From positions 1 to 28,583 of the forward strand of contig JAEWQP010000025.1 of assembly GCA_023399155.1 (NCBI GenBank): 28,583 nt of DNA, written 5' to 3'. Origin of the DNA: Verrucomicrobiota bacterium (GTDB taxonomy: Bacteria > Verrucomicrobiota > Verrucomicrobiia > Opitutales > Opitutaceae). Below are positions 8,229 through 16,024 of the stretch, piece by piece (position 1 is the stretch's first letter; every line of letters begins with the position of its first letter). The position numbers and the translations under genes were made by a program. The notes below the pieces were generated by a model. It did not search any database and was not told the origin of the DNA. It saw only the letters and a program-made list of their open reading frames with translations.

Positions 8229-9281
8229 ATGGCCAAACAAGCCGTCCTCCTCATCAATCTCGGCTCTCCCGACTCGACCTCCGTCGCTGATGTCCGCCGT
8301 TACCTCGATGAATTTCTCTCGGACGACCGCGTCATCGACAAGCCCAAGCCGATCCAGCAGTTCGTCCTGAAGGCCTTCATCCTGCCGAAGCGGCCCAAGG
8401 CGTCGGCCCACGCCTATGCCTCGATCTGGACACCCGAGGGTTCACCGCTGATCGTGACGAGCCGAAACCTGCAGCGCCTCGTGCAGGAACAGGTCGACGT
8501 GCCCGTGGCCCTCGCCATGCGTTATGGTTCGCCTTCGATTGTCGATGTGGTCGGCCGCCTCGCTTCGGACGGTGTGGACGAGTTGTTTCTGGTCCCGCTG
8601 TATCCGCACTACGCGATGTCCAGTTACGAGACGGTGGTGGTGCGCGTGATGGAGGTGGCGAGAGAGTTCGCACCCGCGATGCAGGTGACGACCCTCCAGC
8701 CCTTCTACAACGACCCCGAGTACATCGAGGCGCTCTACCAGAGTGCCAAGCCCGACCTCGATGCCGGCTACGACTACGTGCTCTTCAGCTACCACGGGAT
8801 TCCGGTCCGCCACCTGGGCAAGGCCGACTCCTCGCGCGCCCACTGCGGCGTTGTTGCCGATTGCTGCACCAACCCCAGCCCGGTCCACGCGACGTGCTAC
8901 AAGGCGCAGTGCACGCAGACGACGCTCGAGTTCGTGAAGCGCGCGGGCATTCCCGACGGCCAGTGGTCGATCTCATTCCAGTCGAGGCTCGGGCGCGAGC
9001 CGTGGCTGCAGCCTTACACCGATGCGACGCTCGTGCGGCTCGGCGAGAAAGGCGTCAAACGTCTGCTGGTCATGACGCCCGCGTTTGTCAGCGATTGTCT
9101 GGAGACACTCGAGGAGATCGCTGTCGTCGGCCGCGAAGGTTTTGAGAAAGCGGGCGGGGGCCACTTCAAGCACATCCCCTGCCTCAACGAGCACCCCCTC
9201 TGGATCCGGTTTGTCGCCGACAAGGTGGCGGCATGGCAGGCTGGCAGGCGGACAAAGCCGCCGACACCGGCTGTGGTCTAG
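8229..9281 (+). CDS. hemH: Ferrochelatase with a cysteine-rich insert
   Basis: HemH inserts Fe2+ into protoporphyrin IX, the last step of protohaem synthesis. The 350-residue product starts AVLLINLGSPDS after MAKQ. It contains the catalytic His in LFSYHGIP (H189), the FQSRLGREPWLQPYTD motif and the CLETLEEI motif with the metal-path Glu residues. The ATG at 8229 is preferred over an upstream TTG because the family N terminus begins there. Between the catalytic His and the FQSR motif is an insert, absent from the E. coli enzyme, with Cys at 206, 212, 213, 223 and 228. Some bacterial ferrochelatases hold a 2Fe-2S cluster on an internal Cys set, so a cluster here is plausible. It closes the hemE-hemN-hemY-hemH set. 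Confidence 0.96.
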   Translation: MAKQAVLLINLGSPDSTSVADVRRYLDEFLSDDRVIDKPKPIQQFVLKAFILPKRPKASAHAYASIWTPEGSPLIVTSRNLQRLVQEQVDVPVALAMRYGSPSIVDVVGRLASDGVDELFLVPLYPHYAMSSYETVVVRVMEVAREFAPAMQVTTLQPFYNDPEYIEALYQSAKPDLDAGYDYVLFSYHGIPVRHLGKADSSRAHCGVVADCCTNPSPVHATCYKAQCTQTTLEFVKRAGIPDGQWSISFQSRLGREPWLQPYTDATLVRLGEKGVKRLLVMTPAFVSDCLETLEEIAVVGREGFEKAGGGHFKHIPCLNEHPLWIRFVADKVAAWQAGRRTKPPTPAVV

Positions 9282-9509
9282 GAACTGCCACGGGCTTCGG
9301 GCGGGCAGCCCGATGGCACGCACGGTTCAGGGTTGCCCGGGCTGGCGACGACCCGCGTCCCACGCGACGGCGCCCGAGAGACGCGCGCCGGAACAGGATG
9401 GGACCGGACAGGTCCGGCCCTCGGCGAAAAACGGCTTGCCTGCCGCACCTTCCCCCGTAATTCACGGCCGTTTCGGACGTTCACACCCTCTTTCCAACAC
9501 GACCCGCAC

Positions 9510-11360
9510 ATGAGCACAGTCCCTGTCGAAAAGTTCGAGTTCCAGGCCGAGATCCGCCAGCTGCTCGATATCGTCATCCACTCGCTCTACACCGACCGCG
9601 AGATCTTCCTCCGCGAACTGGTGTCCAACGCGGCTGACGCGCTCGAGAAATTCCGGCACATCCATCTCACGGAAAAGGACGTCTTCGACGACCGCCTCCC
9701 GCTCGAGATCAACATCACGACCGACGACACCGCCAAGACGATCACGATCCAGGACTTCGGCCTGGGCATGACGCGCGAGGAGCTGCAGAAGAACCTCGGA
9801 ACGATCGCGCACTCCGGCTCGAAGGCCTTCGTCAAGTCCCTCGCCGAGGGCAACCGCAAGGACGTGAACCTGATCGGCCAGTTCGGCGTCGGCTTCTATG
9901 CGGCGTTCATGGTCGCGAAGCGCGTCCGGGTGTATTCACGATCCTACCACATCGAGGGGACCGGCCACTGCTGGACGAGCGACGGCACCGGCAGCTTCGA
10001 GATCGAGGAGAGCGAGGGCCAGCGCCGCGGCACCAGGATCGTGCTCGAGCTCAAGGATGACTGCCACGAGTTCGCCAACGCCACCCGCCTGCGCGAGGTC
10101 CTGCGCAAGTACTCCAGCTTCGTCCCGTTCGCGATCAATCTCAACGGCGACAAGGTCAACACCGTCCAGGCGCTCTGGCTGCGCAGCAAGAATGAGATCA
10201 AGGACGAGGAGTACACGGAGTTCTACAAGTATCAGGCGAGTGCCTACGACGAGCCCCGCTACCGGCTGCACTTCAACGCCGACGCCCCGCTCGCGATCAA
10301 CGCGCTCGTCTTCGTGCCCAAGGAGAATCCCGAGCGCTTCGGCTTCGGCCGCATCGACCCCGCCGTCTCGCTCTACTGCCGCAAGGTGCTGATCGACGCC
10401 AGGCCCAAGGACCTGCTGCCGGAGTGGCTGCGCTTCCTCAAGGGCGTGATCGACAGCGAGGACCTGCCGCTGAACATCTCGCGCGAGACGCTCCAGGACC
10501 GGCAGCTGATCGAGAAGCTGAACAAGATCGTGACCGGCCGCTTCCTCAAGTTCCTCGAGGAGGAGGCGAAGAACCGCGCCGACGGCTACAAGGAGTTTTA
10601 TCAGCAGTTCGGGCTGTATCTGAAGGAAGGCGCGGCGATGGACTTCACCCACCGCACTGCGCTGGCGAAGCTCCTGCGCTTTGAATCGTCCACGCTCGCA
10701 AAGGGCGAGCTGACGAGCTTCGCCGACTACGTCTCGCGGATGAAGGACGGCCAGAAGGACGTCTATTTCCTCGTCGGCCCGAACCGCGAGGCGCTCGAGA
10801 ATGGACCCTACTACGAGGCGTTCAAGCTGCGCGGCCTCGAGGTGCTCTTCCTCTACGAGCCGGTCGACGAGTTCGTCATGGGCAACCTGCGCGAGTTCGA
10901 CGGCAAGAAGCTCGTCGCCGGCGACAGCAACGAGCTGAAGCTCGACGATGTGCCGCCCCCGCCAAGCGAGGGCGCGCTCACATCCGAGCAGACGCAGGAG
11001 CTTTGCGCGTGGCTGAAGGAGACGCTCGGCGAGCGGGTGAGCGAGGCGAAGGGCAGCGACCGCCTCGTCGACAGCCCGGTGATGGCGCTGAACACGGACT
11101 TCATGAGCGCACACATGCGCCGGATGATGAAGGCGATGAACCAGGGCTCGGAGCTCTCGAACCTGAAGGTCAACCTCGAGGTCAATCCCCGCCACGCGCT
11201 GGTCATCGGCTTGAACAACCTGCGGGCCTCCAAGCCGGATTTTGCGAAGCTGGTGGCGGAGCAGGTGTTCGACAATGCCCTCATCGCCGCCGGCCTGCTC
11301 GAGGACTCCCGGCCAATGGTCGCCCGCCTGAACAAGATCCTCGAGGCGGCGACGAAGTAG
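9510..11360 (+). CDS. htpG: Chaperone protein HtpG (Hsp90 family)
   Basis: HtpG is the cytosolic bacterial Hsp90, an ATP-dependent dimeric chaperone. It has 616 residues, as expected. The N-terminal GHKL ATPase domain shows LYTDREIFLRELVSNAADAL with the catalytic Glu (E36) and Mg-ligand Asn (N40), QDFGLGMT, GTIAHSGSKAF and GQFGVGFYAAFM. The middle domain has GVIDSEDLPLNISRETLQ, and the C-terminal dimerisation domain ends NKILEAATK. The ATG at 9510 is chosen because the family begins with a short lead before FQAEIRQLL; the 59-codon upstream extension is implausible. The 228 bases before it show no gene or clear heat-shock promoter. The leader is pyrimidine-rich and lacks a Shine-Dalgarno. Confidence 0.97.
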   Translation: MSTVPVEKFEFQAEIRQLLDIVIHSLYTDREIFLRELVSNAADALEKFRHIHLTEKDVFDDRLPLEINITTDDTAKTITIQDFGLGMTREELQKNLGTIAHSGSKAFVKSLAEGNRKDVNLIGQFGVGFYAAFMVAKRVRVYSRSYHIEGTGHCWTSDGTGSFEIEESEGQRRGTRIVLELKDDCHEFANATRLREVLRKYSSFVPFAINLNGDKVNTVQALWLRSKNEIKDEEYTEFYKYQASAYDEPRYRLHFNADAPLAINALVFVPKENPERFGFGRIDPAVSLYCRKVLIDARPKDLLPEWLRFLKGVIDSEDLPLNISRETLQDRQLIEKLNKIVTGRFLKFLEEEAKNRADGYKEFYQQFGLYLKEGAAMDFTHRTALAKLLRFESSTLAKGELTSFADYVSRMKDGQKDVYFLVGPNREALENGPYYEAFKLRGLEVLFLYEPVDEFVMGNLREFDGKKLVAGDSNELKLDDVPPPPSEGALTSEQTQELCAWLKETLGERVSEAKGSDRLVDSPVMALNTDFMSAHMRRMMKAMNQGSELSNLKVNLEVNPRHALVIGLNNLRASKPDFAKLVAEQVFDNALIAAGLLEDSRPMVARLNKILEAATK

Positions 11361-11431
11361 CCCCGGGAGCCCGCGGGCAGCCACCAGCCCGGATCGATCG
11401 ACCCGTCTTTCCGGGCAGCAAACGCGCGGAG

Positions 11432-11451
11432 GGCGGTGCTCCCGCACCGCC
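11432..11451 (+). terminator. GC hairpin downstream of htpG
   Basis: GGCGGTGC-TCCC-GCACCGCC is a perfect 8-bp stem with a 4-base loop, about 70 bases after the htpG stop. No T-run follows, so it is a candidate 3' end only. Confidence 0.35.
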
Positions 11452-11461
11452 GCGAATTACA

Positions 11462-11540
11462 GGTGACTTACGCACGCCGTTCCGGCACCGCGGCCGCGCG
11501 CGAGCGCGGCCGTCCAGGAAGGTGCTTCCCACAAGTCACC
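11462..11540 (+). other. Nested inverted repeats, possible structured RNA leader
   Basis: Three stems can nest: GGTGACTT (11462-11469) with AAGTCACC (11533-11540); GCACC (11485-11489) with GGTGC (11521-11525); and CGGCCGCGC (11491-11499) with GCGCGGCCG (11504-11512), the last closed by a GCGA tetraloop of the GNRA type. It lies between htpG and the sensor/sigma operon. This is a pattern seen by eye; folding and covariation are untested. Confidence 0.35.
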
Positions 11541-11570
11541 GGCTAACCGCTCCTCGCTACTTCCCACAAG
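11525..11570 (+). promoter_or_regulatory. Paired 11-base direct repeat upstream of the sensor/sigma operon
   Basis: CTTCCCACAAG occurs exactly at 11525-11535 and 11560-11570, start to start 35 bases, ending 44 bases before the first ATG of the operon. Such spacing suits two copies of an operator on one DNA face, but the binding protein and any promoter are unknown. Confidence 0.35.
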
Positions 11571-11614
11571 GGTTTGCCCCCGCTGGCCGGTTTATCTAGA
11601 AAACCACCGCCACC

Positions 11615-11974
11615 ATGGCCAAGTCCCCAGTCAGACAACCCGACGATCTCTCCCGCGTGCTCCGCACGTGGCAGGTCGATGCCCAGGACGATCCCCAGCT
11701 CGCGCACAAGGTGTGGCAACGTATTGGAAGCGAACGTCCTTCCGCGATTCGCGCCTGGTTCGATTCACTTGCCCGACTGCTTGCGCAACCGGTTGCGGCA
11801 TCCGCCGCCGTGCTCCTCTTCGCCGCGGCCGGTGCGGGGGTGGCCGAAGTCACCCAAGCCTCGGCCCGAGAAGCCCGTGTGACACAGCTCGCCGCCGAAT
11901 ACGCCCGATCGATCGATCCGATCCTCATGCATGCCGACGCCGGGTCCGGCACGTCTCACGTCCGCTCACCGTGA
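11615..11974 (+). CDS. Short single-helix membrane protein, CnrY-like anti-sigma candidate
   Basis: The 119 residues split into a cytoplasmic N-terminal half, one hydrophobic helix (about 57-79, rich in Ala) and a periplasmic tail. The N-terminal part contains LSRVLRTWQVDAQDDPQ followed by VWQRI, an amphipathic stretch of the kind by which small anti-sigma factors grip a sigma factor. The identification rests mostly on context: it is followed with a GTGA overlap by a periplasmic sensor-like protein, then by an ECF sigma factor, the order of cnrY-cnrX-cnrH in Cupriavidus. I infer that it sequesters the sigma factor at the membrane. Sequence similarity to CnrY itself is not visible by eye. Confidence 0.65.
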   Translation: MAKSPVRQPDDLSRVLRTWQVDAQDDPQLAHKVWQRIGSERPSAIRAWFDSLARLLAQPVAASAAVLLFAAAGAGVAEVTQASAREARVTQLAAEYARSIDPILMHADAGSGTSHVRSP

Positions 11975-12438
11975 AACAAATCGCCATCGTCCTCATCGCC
12001 GCGCTCGTCTCCGGCGTATGCGGCTTCTACCTCGTGCAGCGGCGCCACGTCGCGAGCATCGCAGCCCTGAGCGAAACCCGGGGCGATGACCTCGCCTGGA
12101 TCCGCGCCGAGTTCGGGCTCAACGAACCCCAGTTCGCCGCCGTCAGGAAGCTGCACGCGGACTACAGCGTGGTGTGCGCACAGCATTGTGCCGATATCAG
12201 CGCCGCACAGAGCCGTCTCCAGAAACTCACGATCGACGGCGCCAGCGCCGCCGAACTTGAGGCCGCCCGCCGCGACGTGGCCGCACTCGAGGAGGTCTGC
12301 AACACGGCGACCCGCGCCCACATCCGCCGCGTCGCCCAGGCCATGCCGGACGGACAGGGGGAACGCTACATCGCCATCGTCGAACCGCACCTCGCCCATA
12401 GCCCGCACGATGGCTCCCGCGGACTCGAACGGCATTGA
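11971..12438 (+). CDS. Membrane-anchored periplasmic metal-sensor-like protein (CnrX/Metal_resist type)
   Basis: Starting at the GTG that overlaps the previous stop, the protein has 155 residues: an N-terminal anchor (about 3-21) and a mostly helical periplasmic domain. It resembles the CnrX/heavy-metal-resistance group: an FGLNEPQFAAVRKLHADY helix, then paired helices, and a C-terminal GQGERYIAIVEPHL helix like the LxPEQxxxY segment of the family. Possible ligands are H62, C69, H72, C73, C110 and H117, with four more His in the last 16 residues (140, 143, 146, 155). The Cys set is unlike CnrX, which uses His, Met and Glu, so the signal may be a thiophilic metal or redox state. Its role is inferred from neighbours. 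Confidence 0.7.
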   Translation: MKQIAIVLIAALVSGVCGFYLVQRRHVASIAALSETRGDDLAWIRAEFGLNEPQFAAVRKLHADYSVVCAQHCADISAAQSRLQKLTIDGASAAELEAARRDVAALEEVCNTATRAHIRRVAQAMPDGQGERYIAIVEPHLAHSPHDGSRGLERH

Positions 12439-12461
12439 TCGCAGCCGCCCGACCCGAGCGC

Positions 12462-13064
12462 ATGGAGACCCGTCTCGACGATTCCGAGGACAAGCGGTTG
12501 ATGGCCGCGCTCGCCGCCGGCGACGATCTCGCGCTGAACCGGGTCATGCAGCGCTGGCAAAAGCCCGTGCGGACGTTCGTGCTGCGCTATCTCCCGAATG
12601 AGTCCGACGCCGACGACCTCGTGCAGGAGACATTCGTGCGCGTCTACAAGCACCGCACGCGCTACGAGCCGAAGGGGCGGTTCTCGACCTGGTTGTTCAC
12701 GATCGCCGTCAACCTTTGCCGCAACCACGCGGAGAAGATGGGCCGCCGCGCGGCCGAGCCGCTCGACGGTGCCATGGTTTCGGAAACGTCCCGGACTGCG
12801 CCGGCCGGAATCGCGCGCGAACACGTCTCCGACGCCCCGGGTCCCGCCGACCACGCCCTCGCGCAGGAGCGGGCTGCAGCCGTGCGCGCGGCCGTCCAGG
12901 ATCTGCCGGCCGACCTTCGCGCCGCGGTGATTCTCTCCGAGTTCGAGGACCTTTCCCACGCGGAGATCGCGGATGTCATGGGCACGACGCCCAAGGCGGT
13001 GGAAACGCGCCTCTACCGCGCACGGGCCGCCCTGCGCGGACGGCTCGCCCGCTGGTTGCGCTGA
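12462..13064 (+). CDS. ECF-family RNA polymerase sigma factor
   Basis: This is a sigma-70 factor with only regions 2 and 4; 200 residues from the ATG at 12462. Region 2 covers about 24-95, with DADDLVQETFVRVYKH for core and -10 binding and FSTWLFTIAVNLCRNH. Region 4 covers about 137-197, with LPADLRAAVILSEFEDL and the helix-turn-helix EIADVMGTTPKAVETRLYRA. A TTG at 12435 overlaps the upstream stop (TTGA) and would add nine residues; either start is possible. The linker (96-136) is longer than in many ECF factors. It presumably directs transcription of its own operon and of unknown targets when the two upstream membrane proteins release it. Confidence 0.9.
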   Translation: METRLDDSEDKRLMAALAAGDDLALNRVMQRWQKPVRTFVLRYLPNESDADDLVQETFVRVYKHRTRYEPKGRFSTWLFTIAVNLCRNHAEKMGRRAAEPLDGAMVSETSRTAPAGIAREHVSDAPGPADHALAQERAAAVRAAVQDLPADLRAAVILSEFEDLSHAEIADVMGTTPKAVETRLYRARAALRGRLARWLR

Positions 13065-13077
13065 GCCGGCCCGCGTC

Positions 13078-14742
13078 TCACTCCGTCCCCCGGTCCGGGG
13101 GGACCTCCCGCGCCCGGAAGATCCGGAAGCCGTCGATCTCGGCCGCCAGTTCGTAATGGGTATCCACATACGCCTGCAGTTCCGGCCACGTCTGGATCCC
13201 CAGGGTGGCGCGGTTGGTGAAGGCGAAGAAGCCCGGGCTGATCGCCTCGACGAAGAAACGCGGGCGGGTCCGCCGCAGGTCGAAAAGGTAGCGCTGCCGG
13301 TAGAACTGCCGCAGGGAATGATCGATGATCTGCCGCTCCGTCGTCCCGTCCCGCGTCGCTGGCGGCAGGCCGCTCTCCACGTGAAGGCGCGGCACCCAAC
13401 CCCAGACGGCCATGGTATCGCCGGGTCGCGCCGCCTCGTTCAGGTAGCGCGCGGCGTCCGAGCGGTGCAGCGCGACATTGCCCCGCTGATACGGGATCGC
13501 CTTCGAGTCGTGACGCGTTCGCGCCACGATCTGCGGGACCAGGGTGAGGGCGAGAAAGCCCCCCAGCACCGCATTGCGAAACCAGGGAGGGCGGCAAGCC
13601 CCGGCACGCTCGAGGGTCGCGTCCAGCAGCGCGGTCACGAGCATGGCCAGCGGGATGATGCCGAACAGGAGGTAGTGGTAGAACTGTCGTCCTGGCGCGG
13701 CGATGATGTAGGAGGCGACGGCCGCGGCGCCGAGCGCCAGCGCCAGGATGGGAAGGCGACGCCTCGCGATGAACAGCGCCGCGCCGGCCAGCATCAGCCC
13801 AATCACGAGCAGCGGACCGGCAAACGATCCCAGGCCGGCCTCGGCGCCTCCGAACGCGAGCACGTCGCTCCAGAACTGCGTGTAAGTGAAACGCCCCCGG
13901 TCGGCATAGTCGACCGCCTGGCGGATGTACGCGACGTACCACTGGTTGACCAGTCCCCAGAGCAGCAGCATCACCCCGAAGCAGGCGGACACAGCCACGC
14001 CCCCGGCGAGCCACGCACCCAGCAGCCGAACCAGCCGCGGCCGTTCGTCCCGCCAGCGCCACGCGATCACCGCCGCGCCCGCCACACAGAACCAGAGCGC
14101 CAGAGGGACGCTCTGCAGCTTCGCCCAGGGCGTCGCGCCGAGCAGAAGCGTGCCTGTCAGCACGCGCCACGCGACGCCGCGCCACGCCCCCTGCCAGAGC
14201 AGCGCCGAACCCAGGCCGAGCAGCGCAAGCGGGACGTGCTCGGAACTCGAATACGCGAAATCGAAGAAGATGGTGAGGGCGAAGAATGCCGCCGCCGGGA
14301 GGACGCCGCAGCGCGCCACGCGCTCATCGCCCCGTTCCGCGAGCACGAGATAGGCACCGGCGACGGCCAGCCAGACCATCAGCAGCGCGTTGAAGTGCGA
14401 CATCAGGAAATTGATCGGAAAACCCAGCCAACTCGCCACGACGAGCGGCATGGCGTTGAGCGGACCGACGGTGGTGAGGTCGGCGTACTTCCACGGGATC
14501 GGGTCCTCGCTCAGGCGCATCGCGGCTGCGATTGCCTGCGAGTCATCGACGCCCAGCTCCACATTGCGTGCGGCCAGCGGCCAGCGACACGCGAGGATCG
14601 CCAGCCCCAGGGCCAGAAGAAACAGCGATCGTCGGGCGCGGCGGACGTCCCAGGCGGTCCAGAGCAAGAAGGCACCCGCAAGCACCGCGAAAAAGGCGTA
14701 GCGCGCCGGCCCGCCCCCGAGAAGAATCAGCAGGTTTTCCAT
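13078..14742 (-). CDS. Polytopic membrane protein, possible GT-C glycosyltransferase
   Basis: The 554-residue product has at least ten hydrophobic helices, then a hydrophilic C-terminal domain of about 140 residues. The layout matches the GT-C fold of PMT/ArnT-type enzymes, which use a polyprenyl-phosphate sugar outside the membrane. The first loop after helix two has NVELGVDDSQAIAAAM, where an acidic pair could be the catalytic site as in this fold. The C-terminal portion begins near YLNEAARPGDTMAVWGWVP, a dinucleotide-like strand-turn seen in related membrane proteins. The gene ends 13 bases from the sigma gene (convergent) and lies 164 bases downstream of recF. Donor and acceptor are unknown; a hypothetical membrane protein is the cautious alternative. 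Confidence 0.72.
   Translation of the reverse strand: MENLLILLGGGPARYAFFAVLAGAFLLWTAWDVRRARRSLFLLALGLAILACRWPLAARNVELGVDDSQAIAAAMRLSEDPIPWKYADLTTVGPLNAMPLVVASWLGFPINFLMSHFNALLMVWLAVAGAYLVLAERGDERVARCGVLPAAAFFALTIFFDFAYSSSEHVPLALLGLGSALLWQGAWRGVAWRVLTGTLLLGATPWAKLQSVPLALWFCVAGAAVIAWRWRDERPRLVRLLGAWLAGGVAVSACFGVMLLLWGLVNQWYVAYIRQAVDYADRGRFTYTQFWSDVLAFGGAEAGLGSFAGPLLVIGLMLAGAALFIARRRLPILALALGAAAVASYIIAAPGRQFYHYLLFGIIPLAMLVTALLDATLERAGACRPPWFRNAVLGGFLALTLVPQIVARTRHDSKAIPYQRGNVALHRSDAARYLNEAARPGDTMAVWGWVPRLHVESGLPPATRDGTTERQIIDHSLRQFYRQRYLFDLRRTRPRFFVEAISPGFFAFTNRATLGIQTWPELQAYVDTHYELAAEIDGFRIFRAREVPPDRGTE
13085..13104. terminator. GC hairpin between convergent sigma and membrane-protein genes
   Basis: GTCCCCC-GGTCCG-GGGGGAC is a perfect 7-bp stem starting 20 bases after the sigma stop and lying inside the last codons of the convergent gene. 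It could serve transcripts from both sides, but has no T-run on either strand. Confidence 0.3.
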
Positions 14743-14906
14743 CGGTCCGGGCTCTCAGCGGGCAGGGCGTCCCGACACTCGTGAGCAAAGGATGGGGCGA
14801 GACGGCGCGATCATGGGCGCCCGGTTTTCAACCCGATTGGCGGGCACCTCAACTCCGAAGCTGCGCCGTAAAACATGCATCGCCCGTTCGAAACAACCCC
14901 GCGCCA

Positions 14907-16004
14907 TCACGGTCCATCCGGTCTGTGCGACTCCGCGACGCGGAAGCCGCCATGCGCCACTTCGATCACGGTCCACCCCGCGTCGCGCGGCTCCGGCAAC
15001 ACCGTTCCCGTGGCAAACAGCTGCAGATCCGGGTCGAGCACCGACCAGAAGCGGGCACGGCGCATCGGATCGAGTTCGCCGAGGACGTCGTCCGCCAGGA
15101 CCAGCGGCGCGATGCCGCTCACCGCACGGGCGTCGCGCAGTTGCGCAAAACGCAGGGCCAGCACCAGCGCGCGCTGCTGGCCTTCGGACGCGAAAAGCGA
15201 GGCGTCACGATCCGCGACGACCAAGGCGACATCGTCGCGATGGGGACCGCGCTGCGTGGAGCGCAATTGCAGGTCGCGCGGCCGGCCTCGCTCGAGGGCG
15301 GCGAGACAGGCCGCCTCGTTCTCGGGCGCGGCATCCGGCACATAGCGGACGCTCCCGGATTCGTCTCCGCCGGAGAGGGTCGCGTAGCACTCGGCGACCC
15401 GCCCGGCAACTCGCGCCAACCCGTCCCGTCGCCGTGCAATGAGCCGGCAGGCGGCGGGCGCCAGTTCGCGCTCAAAGGCCGCGAACTCGGCGGGCGAAGC
15501 CCCATCCTTCAGCAGGCGGTTGCGTGCCTCCAGCGCGCGATGGTAGGCCTGCAGATCCGCAAGGTAGGCTGCGTCGAGTGACGCCAGATGAAGATCGATC
15601 CAGCGGCGCCGCAGGGCCGGCCCGCCCCGCACGAGTTGGATGTCCTCGGACGCGAAAAGGACCGTGGGAAAACGCCCGATGAAGTCCGAGAGGCGCCGCA
15701 CCGGCTCGCGATCCAGCGTCGCCTCCTTGCCGCGCGGCAGGATGCGCACGATCACCTCGCTCGCGCCCAGTCGCTCGTGTTCGAAACCGTAGCCGATCCC
15801 GGCCTCAGGTTGGCCCTGCTCGATGAGCGTGCGGTTGTCGCCCGGCCGAAAAGCCCGCAGGGCGCTGACATAGCCGATCGCCTCGAGGAGGTTGGTCTTC
15901 CCCTGCCCGTTCGCGCCGACGAAGAACGTGCGTTCGCCTGTGAATCGCAGCTCGGTCGCCGCGATATTGCGAAAATGCTGCAGGCGTATGAAGCGAAGCT
16001 TCAT
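14907..16004 (-). CDS. recF: DNA replication and repair protein RecF
   Basis: RecF is an ABC-type ATPase that, with RecO and RecR, loads RecA at gapped DNA. The 365-residue product starts KLRFIRLQHFRNI, the family start. Walker A is GANGQGKTNLLEA (30-42), the signature is SEGQQRALVLALRFAQLRD, and Walker B is LVLADDVLGELD. The ATG at 16004 is fixed by homology; upstream codons are part of a repeat element and would encode a spurious Leu/Cys-rich leader. Bacterial recF often sits with dnaA-dnaN-gyrB, but here it stands between a cysteine desulfurase gene and a membrane-protein gene. The 164 bases downstream, to the next gene, show no feature I can name. Confidence 0.95.
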   Translation of the reverse strand: MKLRFIRLQHFRNIAATELRFTGERTFFVGANGQGKTNLLEAIGYVSALRAFRPGDNRTLIEQGQPEAGIGYGFEHERLGASEVIVRILPRGKEATLDREPVRRLSDFIGRFPTVLFASEDIQLVRGGPALRRRWIDLHLASLDAAYLADLQAYHRALEARNRLLKDGASPAEFAAFERELAPAACRLIARRRDGLARVAGRVAECYATLSGGDESGSVRYVPDAAPENEAACLAALERGRPRDLQLRSTQRGPHRDDVALVVADRDASLFASEGQQRALVLALRFAQLRDARAVSGIAPLVLADDVLGELDPMRRARFWSVLDPDLQLFATGTVLPEPRDAGWTVIEVAHGGFRVAESHRPDGP

Positions 16005-16024
16005 GCGGCCGTACGATCTGATTG

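Noticed and set aside
9333..9509. 59-codon upstream extension of HtpG
   Set aside because: It is Arg/Gly-rich without homology, and the HtpG family begins at the ATG at 9510.
9282..9509. tRNA, small gene or heat-shock operator (CIRCE) before htpG
   Set aside because: I found no cloverleaf, no CIRCE inverted repeat and no convincing short gene in this gap.
9936..11447. Long minus-strand frame opposite htpG
   Set aside because: htpG is certain on the plus strand; the antisense product has no recognisable motif and is a codon-usage shadow.
12973..14784. Long plus-strand frame opposite the polytopic membrane protein gene
   Set aside because: The translated product is low-complexity and polar, while the minus strand gives a coherent multi-helix protein with a normal start and stop.
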